Of a stretch of 64,000 nucleotides of DNA, positions 1 to 9,228 are shown one piece after another (positions within the stretch are counted from its first letter, which is position 1; the number at the start of each line of letters is the position of its first letter). Source of the stretch: Nocardiopsis dassonvillei_B (GTDB taxonomy: Bacteria; Actinomycetota; Actinomycetes; Streptosporangiales; Streptosporangiaceae); the NCBI RefSeq assembly GCF_964273065.1, contig NZ_OZ186815.1:4526001-4590000 (forward strand), given 5' to 3'. A program made the translations under genes and the position numbers. The notes under the pieces are model-generated. The model had not been told where the DNA came from. It did not search any database and was given only the letters and a program-made list of their open reading frames with translations.

Positions 1-1
1 C

Positions 2-988
2 GACCTGGAGCGCACCCCCGTCCGCGACACCGCCCGGCACGAGGTCTCCATCGCCACCTACAACGTGGAGAACCTGGGCGGCGAGGACGACCAGGCCGAG
101 TACGACGCCCTGGCCGCCGGGATCGTCGAGTACCTGGGCTCGCCCGACATCATCGGCCTGGAGGAGATCCAGGACGACAACGGCGCCGTCGACGACGGCA
201 CCGTCGACGCCGGGGTCACCCTGGACCGGCTCACCGCGGCGATCCGGGCCCAGGGCGGACCCGCCTACCAGTGGCGGCAGATCAGCCCCGAGGACAAGCG
301 GGACGGCGGAGCCCCCGGCGGCAACATCCGCAACGCCTTCCTTTTCAACCCCGCCCGCGTGCAGTTCGTGGACCGGCCGGGCGGCGACGCCACCACGGCC
401 GTCGAGGTCGTCCGGGGCCGCCGCGGTGCCGAGCTGTCGGTCTCCCCGGGCCGCATCGAGCCGCGGGACCCGGCCTGGGAGAGCAGCCGCAAACCGCTGG
501 TGGGCCACTTCCGGGCGCTCAACCGCGACATCTACGTGGTGACCAACCACTTCAACTCCAAGGGCGGCGACCAGTCGCTGCACGGGGTGGTGCAGCCTCC
601 GAACCGCACCAGCGAGGTGCAGCGCAACGCGCAGGCGGAGCTGGTGGCGGACTTCGCTGAGGAGCTGCTGGCGGTCGACCCGCAGGCGAACCTGGTGGTC
701 ATGGGAGACCTCAACGACTTCCAGTTCTCCCGGACCCTGGAGATCCTCACCGGTGACGGGCCGCTGTACAACCCGATGACGGACCTGCCCGCCGAACAGC
801 GCTACAACTACGTGTTCGACGGCAACTCCCAGGCTCTGGACCACATCCTGGTCAACCAGGCGATCGCAGGGCGCGTGGACTACGGCATCGCCCGGATCAA
901 CTCCGAGTACCACGACCAGGTCAGCGACCACGACCCGCAGGTGCTGTGGCTGGACACCCGCCGCTCCACCCCGCCGGGCCGCCCCTGA
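2..988 (+). CDS. Endonuclease/exonuclease/phosphatase family nuclease, C-terminal part (5' truncated by window)
   Basis: The reading frame is open from base 2, so the true start lies upstream and 328 residues are visible. It has the EEP (DNase I-like) fold motifs in order: ATYNVEN near residue 20, GLEEIQD in the mid-50s (metal-binding Glu), TNHFNSKGGD (catalytic His), VMGDLND near 235 (Asp/Asn pair) and the terminal SDHDP near 308. This order and the long spacing resemble the catalytic domain of secreted extracellular nucleases (ExeM/NucH type), which cut DNA or RNA outside the cell with divalent metal. The part that would show a signal peptide is outside the window, so secretion is inferred. 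A 12-bp hairpin follows the stop. A phosphatase role within the same superfamily cannot be excluded. Confidence 0.85.
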   Translation, partial: DLERTPVRDTARHEVSIATYNVENLGGEDDQAEYDALAAGIVEYLGSPDIIGLEEIQDDNGAVDDGTVDAGVTLDRLTAAIRAQGGPAYQWRQISPEDKRDGGAPGGNIRNAFLFNPARVQFVDRPGGDATTAVEVVRGRRGAELSVSPGRIEPRDPAWESSRKPLVGHFRALNRDIYVVTNHFNSKGGDQSLHGVVQPPNRTSEVQRNAQAELVADFAEELLAVDPQANLVVMGDLNDFQFSRTLEILTGDGPLYNPMTDLPAEQRYNYVFDGNSQALDHILVNQAIAGRVDYGIARINSEYHDQVSDHDPQVLWLDTRRSTPPGRP

Positions 989-1004
989 CCGACCGCACCG
1001 CACC

Positions 1005-1032
1005 GCGCCCGGCCGCCCCGGCGGCCGGGCGC
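1005..1032 (+). terminator. Hairpin terminator after the EEP nuclease
   Basis: Two perfect 12-bp arms (1005-1016 and 1021-1032) flank a 4-nt loop, 17 nt after the nuclease stop codon. There is no clear T tract, which is common in actinomycetes. Confidence 0.7.
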
Positions 1033-1165
1033 GGCCGTGTCCGGACGGCCGCGGCCCGGGCCGGGCGGGTGCCACGCTCCCCGGCCGCCCGGAACAGCCC
1101 GGGAACCTATGCTGGTGGGCATCCGCCCCACGGCGGATCCTCCTCACCACTCAGGAAAGCTGAAG

Positions 1166-2179
1166 ATGAACGTACTGCTCACCGGCGGGGCCGGGTACAT
1201 CGGCTCGCACACCGCGGCCGAACTCCTGGAGGCCGGGCACCGGGTCGTCGTCCTTGACAACCTGGTCAACAGCCACGCCGAGTCCCTGCGCCGGGTCGAG
1301 CGGATCACCGGGCACGCCCCCGTGCTGGAGAACGGCGACTGCACCGACCGCGCGACCGTCGCCCGGGTCCTGGCCGAGCACGGCATCGAGGCCGTCGTCC
1401 ACGCGGCCGGCCTCAAGGCCGTCGGGGAGTCCGTCGCCCAGCCCCTGCGCTACTACCGCAACAACCTCGACTCCCTCCTCTCCCTGGTCGAGGCCATGGA
1501 CGAGCAGGGCGTCCGCAAGCTGGTGTTCAGCTCCTCCGCGACGGTCTACGGCGACCCCGACACGGTGCCGATCCCCGAGAGCGCACAGCTGCGGGCCACC
1601 AACCCCTACGGCGCCACCAAGCTCTTCTCCGAGCGCATCCTGGGCGACCTGGCCGCCGCCGACCCGCGCTGGTGCATCATCTCCCTGCGCTACTTCAACC
1701 CCGTCGGGGCCCACCCCAGCGGCCTCATCGGCGAGGACCCGCAGGGCGTCCCCAACAACCTGCTCCCCTTCATCGCCCAGGTCGCGGCCGGCCGCCGCGA
1801 GTTCCTCCAGGTCTTCGGCGACGACTACGACACCCACGACGGCACCGGCGTCCGCGACTACCTGCACGTCGTCGACCTGGCCCGCGGCCACCTGGCCGCC
1901 CTGGACCACCTGGCCGACGCGCCCGGCCATCGGGTCTACAACCTCGGCGCCGGCCGCGGGCACTCGGTCATGGAGTGCCTGCGCGCGTTCGAGCGCGCGG
2001 TGGGCCGCACCCTCCCGTACAAGGTGGTGGGGCGCCGCGCCGGCGACATCGCCGTCTGCTACGCCGACCCCTCCGCCGCCGCCCGGGACCTGGGCTGGAA
2101 GGCCACCCGCGACCTGGACGAGGCCTGCGCCGACGCCTGGCGCTGGCAGTCGGCCAACCCGAGCGGCTTCGCGGGCTGA
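1166..2179 (+). CDS. galE: UDP-glucose 4-epimerase
   Basis: This cytosolic NAD-dependent enzyme interconverts UDP-glucose and UDP-galactose (Leloir pathway) and supplies UDP-galactose for surface glycans. The 337-residue length is normal for GalE. The N-terminus carries the Rossmann motif TGGAGYIG (residues 6-13); the SSSATVYG segment and the catalytic YGATK (Tyr148, Lys152) are intact, as is the C-terminal sugar-binding half. The frame is open further upstream, but ATG 1166 is chosen because AGGAAAG lies 7 nt before it and the protein then begins directly with the nucleotide-binding strand. A -10-like TATGCT at 1108-1113 could drive it alone. It is not clustered with other Leloir genes; a degenerate galactokinase homologue lies 52 kb away. 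Confidence 0.95.
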   Translation: MNVLLTGGAGYIGSHTAAELLEAGHRVVVLDNLVNSHAESLRRVERITGHAPVLENGDCTDRATVARVLAEHGIEAVVHAAGLKAVGESVAQPLRYYRNNLDSLLSLVEAMDEQGVRKLVFSSSATVYGDPDTVPIPESAQLRATNPYGATKLFSERILGDLAAADPRWCIISLRYFNPVGAHPSGLIGEDPQGVPNNLLPFIAQVAAGRREFLQVFGDDYDTHDGTGVRDYLHVVDLARGHLAALDHLADAPGHRVYNLGAGRGHSVMECLRAFERAVGRTLPYKVVGRRAGDIAVCYADPSAAARDLGWKATRDLDEACADAWRWQSANPSGFAG

Positions 2180-2208
2180 GCGGGTCCGCGCACCGGCCGC
2201 GGACCCGC
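2180..2208 (+). terminator. Hairpin terminator after galE
   Basis: Perfect 11-bp arms (2180-2190 and 2198-2208) with a 7-nt loop begin on the base after the galE stop codon. Confidence 0.7.
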
Positions 2209-2517
2209 CGAACGCGGGGGCGGGCCGGGGCGCGTCCGGCGGATGCCGTTCGTCACGGGTGGGGGCACCGCGCCGCAGGCGCCCGCCGAGGGCGGTGGCC
2301 CCGGCGCGTCCGTCGCAGGGCCGGGGAGGGCGGCGGTGCGGGGCTCCCCGCCGACCGGTGGGAGGGCGGTGGGGAGGACAGGTCGGCCGGAGGCCGCCCC
2401 CGGGGCGGCGGCGGGCGACGGGCGGGGGTGCCGGGACGTCGTTGAGGAGGGCGAGCATCCACCGGACACGCCCTAGACTGGGCGTATCCCTTGAACTCCT
2501 GCGGAAGGTCCTCCGTC
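2209..2517. other. Gene-free spacer with putative guaA promoter
   Basis: About 300 bases of very GC-rich DNA. An open frame here (2243-2476) is composed of Gly, Arg, Pro and Ala without recognisable features and is judged non-coding. Near the right end a TAGACT hexamer (2474-2479) resembles an actinomycete -10 box; no convincing -35 element stands at the usual distance. Confidence 0.4.
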
Positions 2518-4101
2518 GTGTCCGTTGGTGCTGACAGCACGTTCGACACCGTCCTCGTCGTGGACTTCGGCGCGCAGTACGCGCAGCTGATCGCCCGGCG
2601 GGTGCGCGAAGCTCACGTGCACAGCGAGATCGTGCCCTCGACCATGCCCGTGGAGGAGATGCTCGCCAAGAAGCCGAAGGCGATCATCCTCTCCGGCGGC
2701 CCCTCCTCGGTGTACGCCGAGGGGGCGCCCAACGTCGGGGCCGAACTCTTCGAGACCGGCGTCCCGACCTTCGGTATCTGCTACGGCTTCCAGGCGATGA
2801 CCCGCGCCCTGGGCGGGACGGTCGACCGGACCGACCTCAGCGAGTTCGGCCGCACCGCGCTCAACGTGGCCGACGGGGACTCCCTGCTGTTCGCCGGGCT
2901 GCCCGCCGAGCAGTCCGTGTGGATGTCCCACGGCGACTCGGTGATCGAGGCCCCGGCGGGCTTCCGCGCCGTCGCCAGCACCGCGGGCGCCCCCGTGGCC
3001 GCGTTCGAGGACACCGACCGCCGCCTCTTCGGCGTGCAGTTCCACCCCGAGGTCCTGCACAGCGAGCACGGCCAGGAGGTGCTGCGCCGCTTCCTGTACG
3101 AGGGCGCGGGCTGCCGCCCCACCTGGACGATGCTGAACATCGTCGACGAGCAGGTCGCCCGGGTCCGGGAGCAGATCGGGGACAAGAGCGTCATCTGCGC
3201 GCTCAGCGGCGGCGTCGACTCGGCGGTGGCGGGCGCCCTGGTGCAGCGCGCCGTCGGCGACCAGCTCACCTGCGTGTTCGTCGACCACGGACTGCTCCGC
3301 AAGGGCGAGGCCGAGCAGGTCGAGAAGGACTTCGTGGCGATCACCGGCGCCCGGCTCAAGGTCGTCGACGCCGAGGAGCGCTTCCTGTCCGCGCTGGCCG
3401 GGGTGACCGACCCCGAGGAGAAGCGCAAGATCATCGGCCGCGAGTTCATCCGCGTCTTCGAGCAGGCGGCCCGCGAGGTCGTCGCCGAGAGCGGCGAGGA
3501 CGGCAGCGAGGTCGAGTTCCTGGTGCAGGGCACCCTGTACCCGGACGTGGTGGAGTCCGGCGGCGGCACCGGCACCGCCAACATCAAGTCGCACCACAAC
3601 GTGGGCGGCCTGCCCGACGACCTCCAGTTCACCCTGGTGGAGCCGCTGCGCGAGCTGTTCAAGGACGAGGTCCGCAAGGTCGGCGAGGAGCTGGGCCTGC
3701 CCCCGGAGATGGTGTGGCGCCAGCCCTTCCCCGGCCCGGGCCTGGGCATCCGCATCATCGGCGAGGTCACCCGCGAGCGGCTGGACATCCTGCGCGAGGC
3801 CGACGCCATCGCCCGCGAGGAGCTGTCCCACGCCGGGCTGGACCGCGACATCTGGCAGTGCCCGGTGGTGCTGCTCGCCGACGTCCGCTCGGTGGGCGTC
3901 CAGGGCGACGGCCGCACCTACGGCCACCCGGTGGTGCTGCGCCCGGTCAGCAGCGAGGACGCCATGACCGCGGACTGGTCGCGCGTGCCCTACGACGTGC
4001 TGGCCAAGATCTCCAACCGGATCACCAACGAGGTCCGCGAGATCAACCGGGTGACGCTCGACGTCACCAGCAAGCCCCCGGGCACCATCGAGTGGGAGTA
4101 G
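2518..4101 (+). CDS. guaA: GMP synthase (glutamine-hydrolysing)
   Basis: It converts XMP, ATP and glutamine to GMP, the last step of guanylate synthesis, in the cytosol. The class I glutamine amidotransferase domain (residues ~12-200) has the catalytic Cys88 in GICYG and the His176/Glu178 pair in FHPEV. The ATP-pyrophosphatase domain has its loop LSGGVDSAV at 229-237, followed by the dimerisation domain ending in TSKPPGTIEWE. The 527-residue length is typical. GTG 2518 is preferred over an upstream TTG (2491) because GGAAGG sits 9 nt before it. A perfect inverted-repeat terminator follows and separates it from the convergent kinase gene. Confidence 0.96.
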   Translation: MSVGADSTFDTVLVVDFGAQYAQLIARRVREAHVHSEIVPSTMPVEEMLAKKPKAIILSGGPSSVYAEGAPNVGAELFETGVPTFGICYGFQAMTRALGGTVDRTDLSEFGRTALNVADGDSLLFAGLPAEQSVWMSHGDSVIEAPAGFRAVASTAGAPVAAFEDTDRRLFGVQFHPEVLHSEHGQEVLRRFLYEGAGCRPTWTMLNIVDEQVARVREQIGDKSVICALSGGVDSAVAGALVQRAVGDQLTCVFVDHGLLRKGEAEQVEKDFVAITGARLKVVDAEERFLSALAGVTDPEEKRKIIGREFIRVFEQAAREVVAESGEDGSEVEFLVQGTLYPDVVESGGGTGTANIKSHHNVGGLPDDLQFTLVEPLRELFKDEVRKVGEELGLPPEMVWRQPFPGPGLGIRIIGEVTRERLDILREADAIAREELSHAGLDRDIWQCPVVLLADVRSVGVQGDGRTYGHPVVLRPVSSEDAMTADWSRVPYDVLAKISNRITNEVREINRVTLDVTSKPPGTIEWE

Positions 4102-4117
4102 GCGCTCCCGCCGAACA

Positions 4118-4145
4118 GGGGGCCCGGCCGTACGGCCGGGCCCCC
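4118..4145 (+). terminator. Terminator after guaA
   Basis: A 13-bp perfect inverted repeat (4118-4130 / 4133-4145) closing on TA lies between the convergent guaA and kinase genes and could serve either direction. Confidence 0.8.
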
Positions 4146-4157
4146 TCGTGCGTACGG

Positions 4158-4181
4158 CGCCCCCGCGGACCCGCGGGGGCG
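4158..4181 (-). terminator. Terminator after the Ser/Thr kinase gene
   Basis: An 11-bp perfect inverted repeat (4158-4168 / 4171-4181) lies immediately downstream of the minus-strand kinase stop codon. Confidence 0.6.
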
Positions 4182-4185
4182 CGGC

Positions 4186-6057
<1,872 letters not shown>

Positions 6058-6319
6058 GTAACCCTCCCCGACGGTGTCCAAACTCCGCCTTGCCCCAAGG
6101 TAGCGGTGTTTGTGCCCTGATTCCCACTCACGGACCGGATCGGGCCGACTCGGGGGAGGGCGGTGACTGACATGACAATGGTGACGATCCCGGAATCGTC
6201 CCCCTGGTTCCGGTTTCCGGTCGAACATCGTGTTCGTCTCACCGGGCGGGCGCGAACACAGCGGTTCCCCCGCGGGGGTGTGCGTTCACGCAAGGGGGTT
6301 CCTTTACGATTGGGGACTC

Positions 6320-7294
6320 GTGACAGTTGATACCACCGTAACCGTGCGGGTTCCCGCGAAGGTCAACCTCCAGTTGGCGGTGGGGCCCGGACGTGAGGAC
6401 GGGTTCCACGACCTCGTCAACGTTTTCCACGCCGTCTCGCTGTTCGATGAGGTTACCGTCCGGGAGGCGGAACCGCGCAGTGACGGTAGCACCTCACCGG
6501 AGGCGGGCACCCTCCTCGCAGGACTGACCGCGGACGGCGGCTCGGTCTCCCACCTGTCACGGGTGCCCCTGGATTCCTCGAACCTGGCCGCCGGCGCCGC
6601 CGACCTGCTGGGACGCGAGACGGGCCGGGGCCGCCCGGTGCGGATCCACCTGGAGAAGCGCATCCCCGTGGCGGGCGGGATGGCGGGGGGCAGCGCCGAC
6701 GCGGCGGCCGCCCTGGTCGCCTGCGACCGGCTGTGGGGGACGGGCGCGTCCCGGGAGGACCTGCTGCGGATGGCCGCCGAGCTCGGCAGCGACGTGGCCT
6801 TCCCCCTGCTGGGGGGCACCGCGGTGGGCCGGGGCCGGGGAGAGATCCTGGAGCCGGTGGAGAGCCCCGGGCGGTACCGCTGGGTGTTCGCGCTGTCCCC
6901 GCACGGGCTGTCCACCGGAGCGGTGTTCGCCGAGTACGACCGGCTGCGGCCGGACGCCCCCGCCCCGGAGCTGAGCGCGGCTCTGCGGGACGCGCTGGCG
7001 GCGGCGGACGCGGAGGCCCTGGGCCGGGCGCTGACCAACGACCTCCAGGAGGCGGCGCTGTCGCTGCTGCCGGAGCTGGGGCGCACGCTGGAGACCGGGT
7101 CCTCGGCCGGGGCGCTGGGCGCGCTGGTGTCCGGGTCCGGGCCGACCTGCGCGTTCCTGGTGGGCGGAGGCGCCGAGGAGGCGTCGGTGGTCGCCGGGCG
7201 GGAGGCCGCGGTGGTGGCCGCGCTGGAGGCGAGCGGACTGTGCGAGCAGATCGTGACGGCCGACGGGGACGTCCCCGGCACCGTTGTCGTGTGA
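6320..7294 (+). CDS. ispE: 4-diphosphocytidyl-2-C-methyl-D-erythritol kinase
   Basis: This GHMP kinase phosphorylates CDP-methylerythritol in the non-mevalonate isoprenoid pathway. The N-terminus has VPAKVNLQL with the conserved Lys14; the ATP loop VAGGMAGGSADAA lies around residues 117-130 and the C-terminal SGSGPTCAFLV motif is present. Length is 324 residues, slightly above the usual ~300 because of Gly/Ala-rich insertions. The start is GTG 6320; no good Shine-Dalgarno precedes it, but TACGAT at 6305-6310 would place the transcript start within 1-3 nt of the GTG, so translation may be leaderless. A 262-bp divergent spacer separates it from the kinase gene. The frame is open to 6230, but that part does not resemble IspE. 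Confidence 0.93.
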   Translation: MTVDTTVTVRVPAKVNLQLAVGPGREDGFHDLVNVFHAVSLFDEVTVREAEPRSDGSTSPEAGTLLAGLTADGGSVSHLSRVPLDSSNLAAGAADLLGRETGRGRPVRIHLEKRIPVAGGMAGGSADAAAALVACDRLWGTGASREDLLRMAAELGSDVAFPLLGGTAVGRGRGEILEPVESPGRYRWVFALSPHGLSTGAVFAEYDRLRPDAPAPELSAALRDALAAADAEALGRALTNDLQEAALSLLPELGRTLETGSSAGALGALVSGSGPTCAFLVGGGAEEASVVAGREAAVVAALEASGLCEQIVTADGDVPGTVVV

Positions 7295-7338
7295 CCTAAA
7301 TCACTCTTGGTTTCCGGGCGGAGCCCCCGGCCCCCGCA

Positions 7339-7369
7339 TTGACCTCAACCTTGGTCGAGGTCCAAGACT
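7339..7369 (+). promoter_or_regulatory. MerR/SoxR-type promoter with embedded dyad
   Basis: The -35 TTGACC (7339-7344) and -10 AAGACT (7364-7369) are separated by 19 bp instead of 17. The spacer holds a dyad, ACCTCAACC (7342-7350), TT, GGTCGAGGT (7353-7361), with a single mismatch. An overlong spacer with a centred dyad is the hallmark of promoters activated by MerR-family proteins, and the CCTCAA/GAGG arms resemble SoxR boxes. The ATG of the next gene is 7 nt after the -10 box, so the transcript is probably leaderless. No merR or soxR gene is within this window. Confidence 0.8.
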
Positions 7370-7375
7370 GGGGGC

Positions 7376-8086
7376 ATGCCGACGACAGCAGCCTTCACCC
7401 GGTACGCCGACCTGCCCGCCCTCATCGGCCTGATGGAGGGCGACGAGAAGCACAGCGCGGCGGCCCACTCCACACTCGACGTGATCTGGGTCCTCTACGA
7501 CCGGGTCCTCGCCGTCACTCCGGAGACCGCCGAGGATCCCGCCCGGGACCGCTTCCTGCTCTCCAAGGGCCACGGGCCCGCCGCCTTCTACGCCGTCCTG
7601 GCGGCCAAGGGCTTCCTCGACGTGTCCGCGCTGCGCGACTGGACCGGCTTCGACTCGGCCCTGGGGCACCATCCCGACCGGGTCCTCGTCCCCGGCGCGG
7701 AGATCGGCAGCGGCTCGCTGGGCCACGGCCTGCCCCTGGCCCTGGGGACCGCCCTCGGGCTGCGCGCCCAGGGCCTGCGCCGTCCCGACGGGACCGCGCC
7801 GCGCACCGTGGTGCTCGTCGGCGACGGCGAACTCGACGAGGGCAGCAACCACGAGGCCATCGCCGCCGCCGGACGGCTCGGTGTGGGATCACTCACCACC
7901 GTGGTCATCGACAACGGGTCGGCCATGCACGGCTGGCCCGGCGGGATCGCCCGCCGCTTCGAACTGGAGGGCTGGGCCACCCGCGAGGTCCAGGGCCGCG
8001 ACCACGACGCCCTGCACGCCGCGTTCACCCGCCCCTGGGGGGACCGCCCGCTCGCCGTAGTCGCCCGCGTCCGCCCCACCTCCTGA
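7376..8086 (+). CDS. Transketolase, N-terminal (thiamine diphosphate-binding) subunit
   Basis: This is the 236-residue N-terminal half of a split transketolase. It shows LLSKGHGPAAFYAVL, GSLGHGLPLALG and the ThDP/Mg motif GDGELDEGSNHEA (from about residue 149) followed by VIDNGS. With the next gene it should form a heteromeric enzyme moving two-carbon ketol units between sugars, or a related ThDP carboligase; the precise substrate cannot be read from sequence. ATG 7376 is set by the MerR-type promoter: the -10 box ends 7 nt upstream and there is no ribosome site, so it is probably a leaderless start. The downstream partner starts 23 nt after the stop, clearly one operon. Confidence 0.88.
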   Translation: MPTTAAFTRYADLPALIGLMEGDEKHSAAAHSTLDVIWVLYDRVLAVTPETAEDPARDRFLLSKGHGPAAFYAVLAAKGFLDVSALRDWTGFDSALGHHPDRVLVPGAEIGSGSLGHGLPLALGTALGLRAQGLRRPDGTAPRTVVLVGDGELDEGSNHEAIAAAGRLGVGSLTTVVIDNGSAMHGWPGGIARRFELEGWATREVQGRDHDALHAAFTRPWGDRPLAVVARVRPTS

Positions 8087-8109
8087 ACCACCGACCCGAG
8101 GGAGTCACC

Positions 8110-9087
8110 GTGACCAGCACCACGACCGCCGCCCCCGCCGCCCCCGCCGCGGGGCGGCCCGGGCCGCCCCCCATCGGCCCGAGCGGTATGCGCGAGGCGT
8201 TCGGCGCCGCCGTCGGCGAGGAGATGGAGCGCGACCCGCGCATCGCCGTCGTCCTCGCCGTCATCTCGAACGCCATGTTCCGCAGGGCCGCGGCCCGCCA
8301 TCCCGGGCGTGTGATCGACCTCGGCATCCGCGAGCAGGCCATGATCGGCGTGGCCGGAGGGCTCGCCCTCACCGGGATGCGGCCGGTGGTGCACACCTAC
8401 GCGCCGTTCCTGGTGGAGAGGCCCTTCGAGCAGGTCAAGCTCGACCTCGGGCACCAGGACGCCGGTGCCGTCCTGGTGAGCATCGGCGGCTCCTACGACG
8501 CCGCCGTCGAGGGCCGCACCCACCAGGCGCCCGGCGACGTCGCCCTGTTCGACACCCTGCCCGGCTGGACCGTCCACGTGCCCGGCCACGCCGACGAGGT
8601 GCGCGACGTCCTGCGCGCCGCCCTGCCCGGCGACGACCGGGTGTACATCCGGCTTTCGGGCACCGCCAACCGCGCGCCCCTGCCCCCCACCGGCGGACTG
8701 ACCGTGGTCAGGTCCGGATCGGCCCGCTCCGCGGGGGTGGTGGTGGCCGTGGGGCCCATGCTCGACCGCACCCTCGAGGCCACCGCCGACCTCGACGTCA
8801 CCGTCGCCTACACCGCCACCGTGCGCCCCTTCGACCGCGCCGGGCTCAACTCCCTGGTCGCCGCGGCCGGGAACGCCGACGTGATGCTGGTGGAGCCCTA
8901 CCTGCGCGGCACCTCCGCGCACGAGGTCTCCGAGGCGCTGGCCGACCGCAGGCACCGCCAGCTCGGCCTGGGGGTGTCCCGGGACACCGAGCTGCGCGCC
9001 TACGGCACCCCGGCCGACCACGCCCGGGCGCACGGACTGGACGCCGCGGGAATCGCACGGGCCGCCCGGGACTTCTTCATGGTGTGA
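8110..9087 (+). CDS. Transketolase, C-terminal subunit (pyrimidine-binding)
   Basis: The 325-residue partner of the preceding gene. It carries the pyrimidine-binding domain with the ThDP-activating Glu in LGIREQAM (about residue 74), then GRTHQAPGDVALFDTLPGW and the transketolase C-terminal domain. The N-terminal ~20 residues are Thr/Ala/Pro-rich. Start GTG 8110 is preceded by GAGGGAG at 5 nt. It is expressed from the MerR-type promoter upstream as a two-gene operon. Similar split halves occur in archaea and in actinobacterial accessory clusters, where they can act in pentose or secondary metabolism. A 1-deoxyxylulose-5-phosphate synthase-like role is less likely because the protein is too short and split. 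Confidence 0.87.
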   Translation: MTSTTTAAPAAPAAGRPGPPPIGPSGMREAFGAAVGEEMERDPRIAVVLAVISNAMFRRAAARHPGRVIDLGIREQAMIGVAGGLALTGMRPVVHTYAPFLVERPFEQVKLDLGHQDAGAVLVSIGGSYDAAVEGRTHQAPGDVALFDTLPGWTVHVPGHADEVRDVLRAALPGDDRVYIRLSGTANRAPLPPTGGLTVVRSGSARSAGVVVAVGPMLDRTLEATADLDVTVAYTATVRPFDRAGLNSLVAAAGNADVMLVEPYLRGTSAHEVSEALADRRHRQLGLGVSRDTELRAYGTPADHARAHGLDAAGIARAARDFFMV

Positions 9088-9088
9088 G

Positions 9089-9123
9089 CCGCCGCCCGGG
9101 CGGACCCCGGTGCCCGGCGGCGG
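9089..9123 (+). terminator. Imperfect hairpin after the transketolase operon
   Basis: Arms 9089-9101 and 9112-9123 pair with one bulged base, directly after the stop codon. Confidence 0.5.
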
Positions 9124-9228
9124 GTGCGATCCTGGTATTCAGTGACACGGGCCCGCCCGGGGCCTTGCGTGGTGCGGCCCCGGGCTCCCCGTCCAGGGCA
9201 CCCGGCGACACCCGGGACAATGGAGACG

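Noticed and set aside
2243..2476. 77-codon frame between galE and guaA
   Set aside because: Low-complexity Gly/Arg/Pro/Ala composition and position directly in the promoter spacer.
2473..3927. Minus-strand frame of 484 codons opposite guaA
   Set aside because: Antisense shadow of guaA; the composition is Val/Asp/Leu/Gly with no motifs.
6221..6236. LexA-box-like CGAACA-TCG-TGTTCG between the kinase and ispE genes
   Set aside because: The GAAC and GTTC halves are 5 bp apart; actinobacterial LexA sites need 4. A similar 5-bp case lies at 56657-56675.
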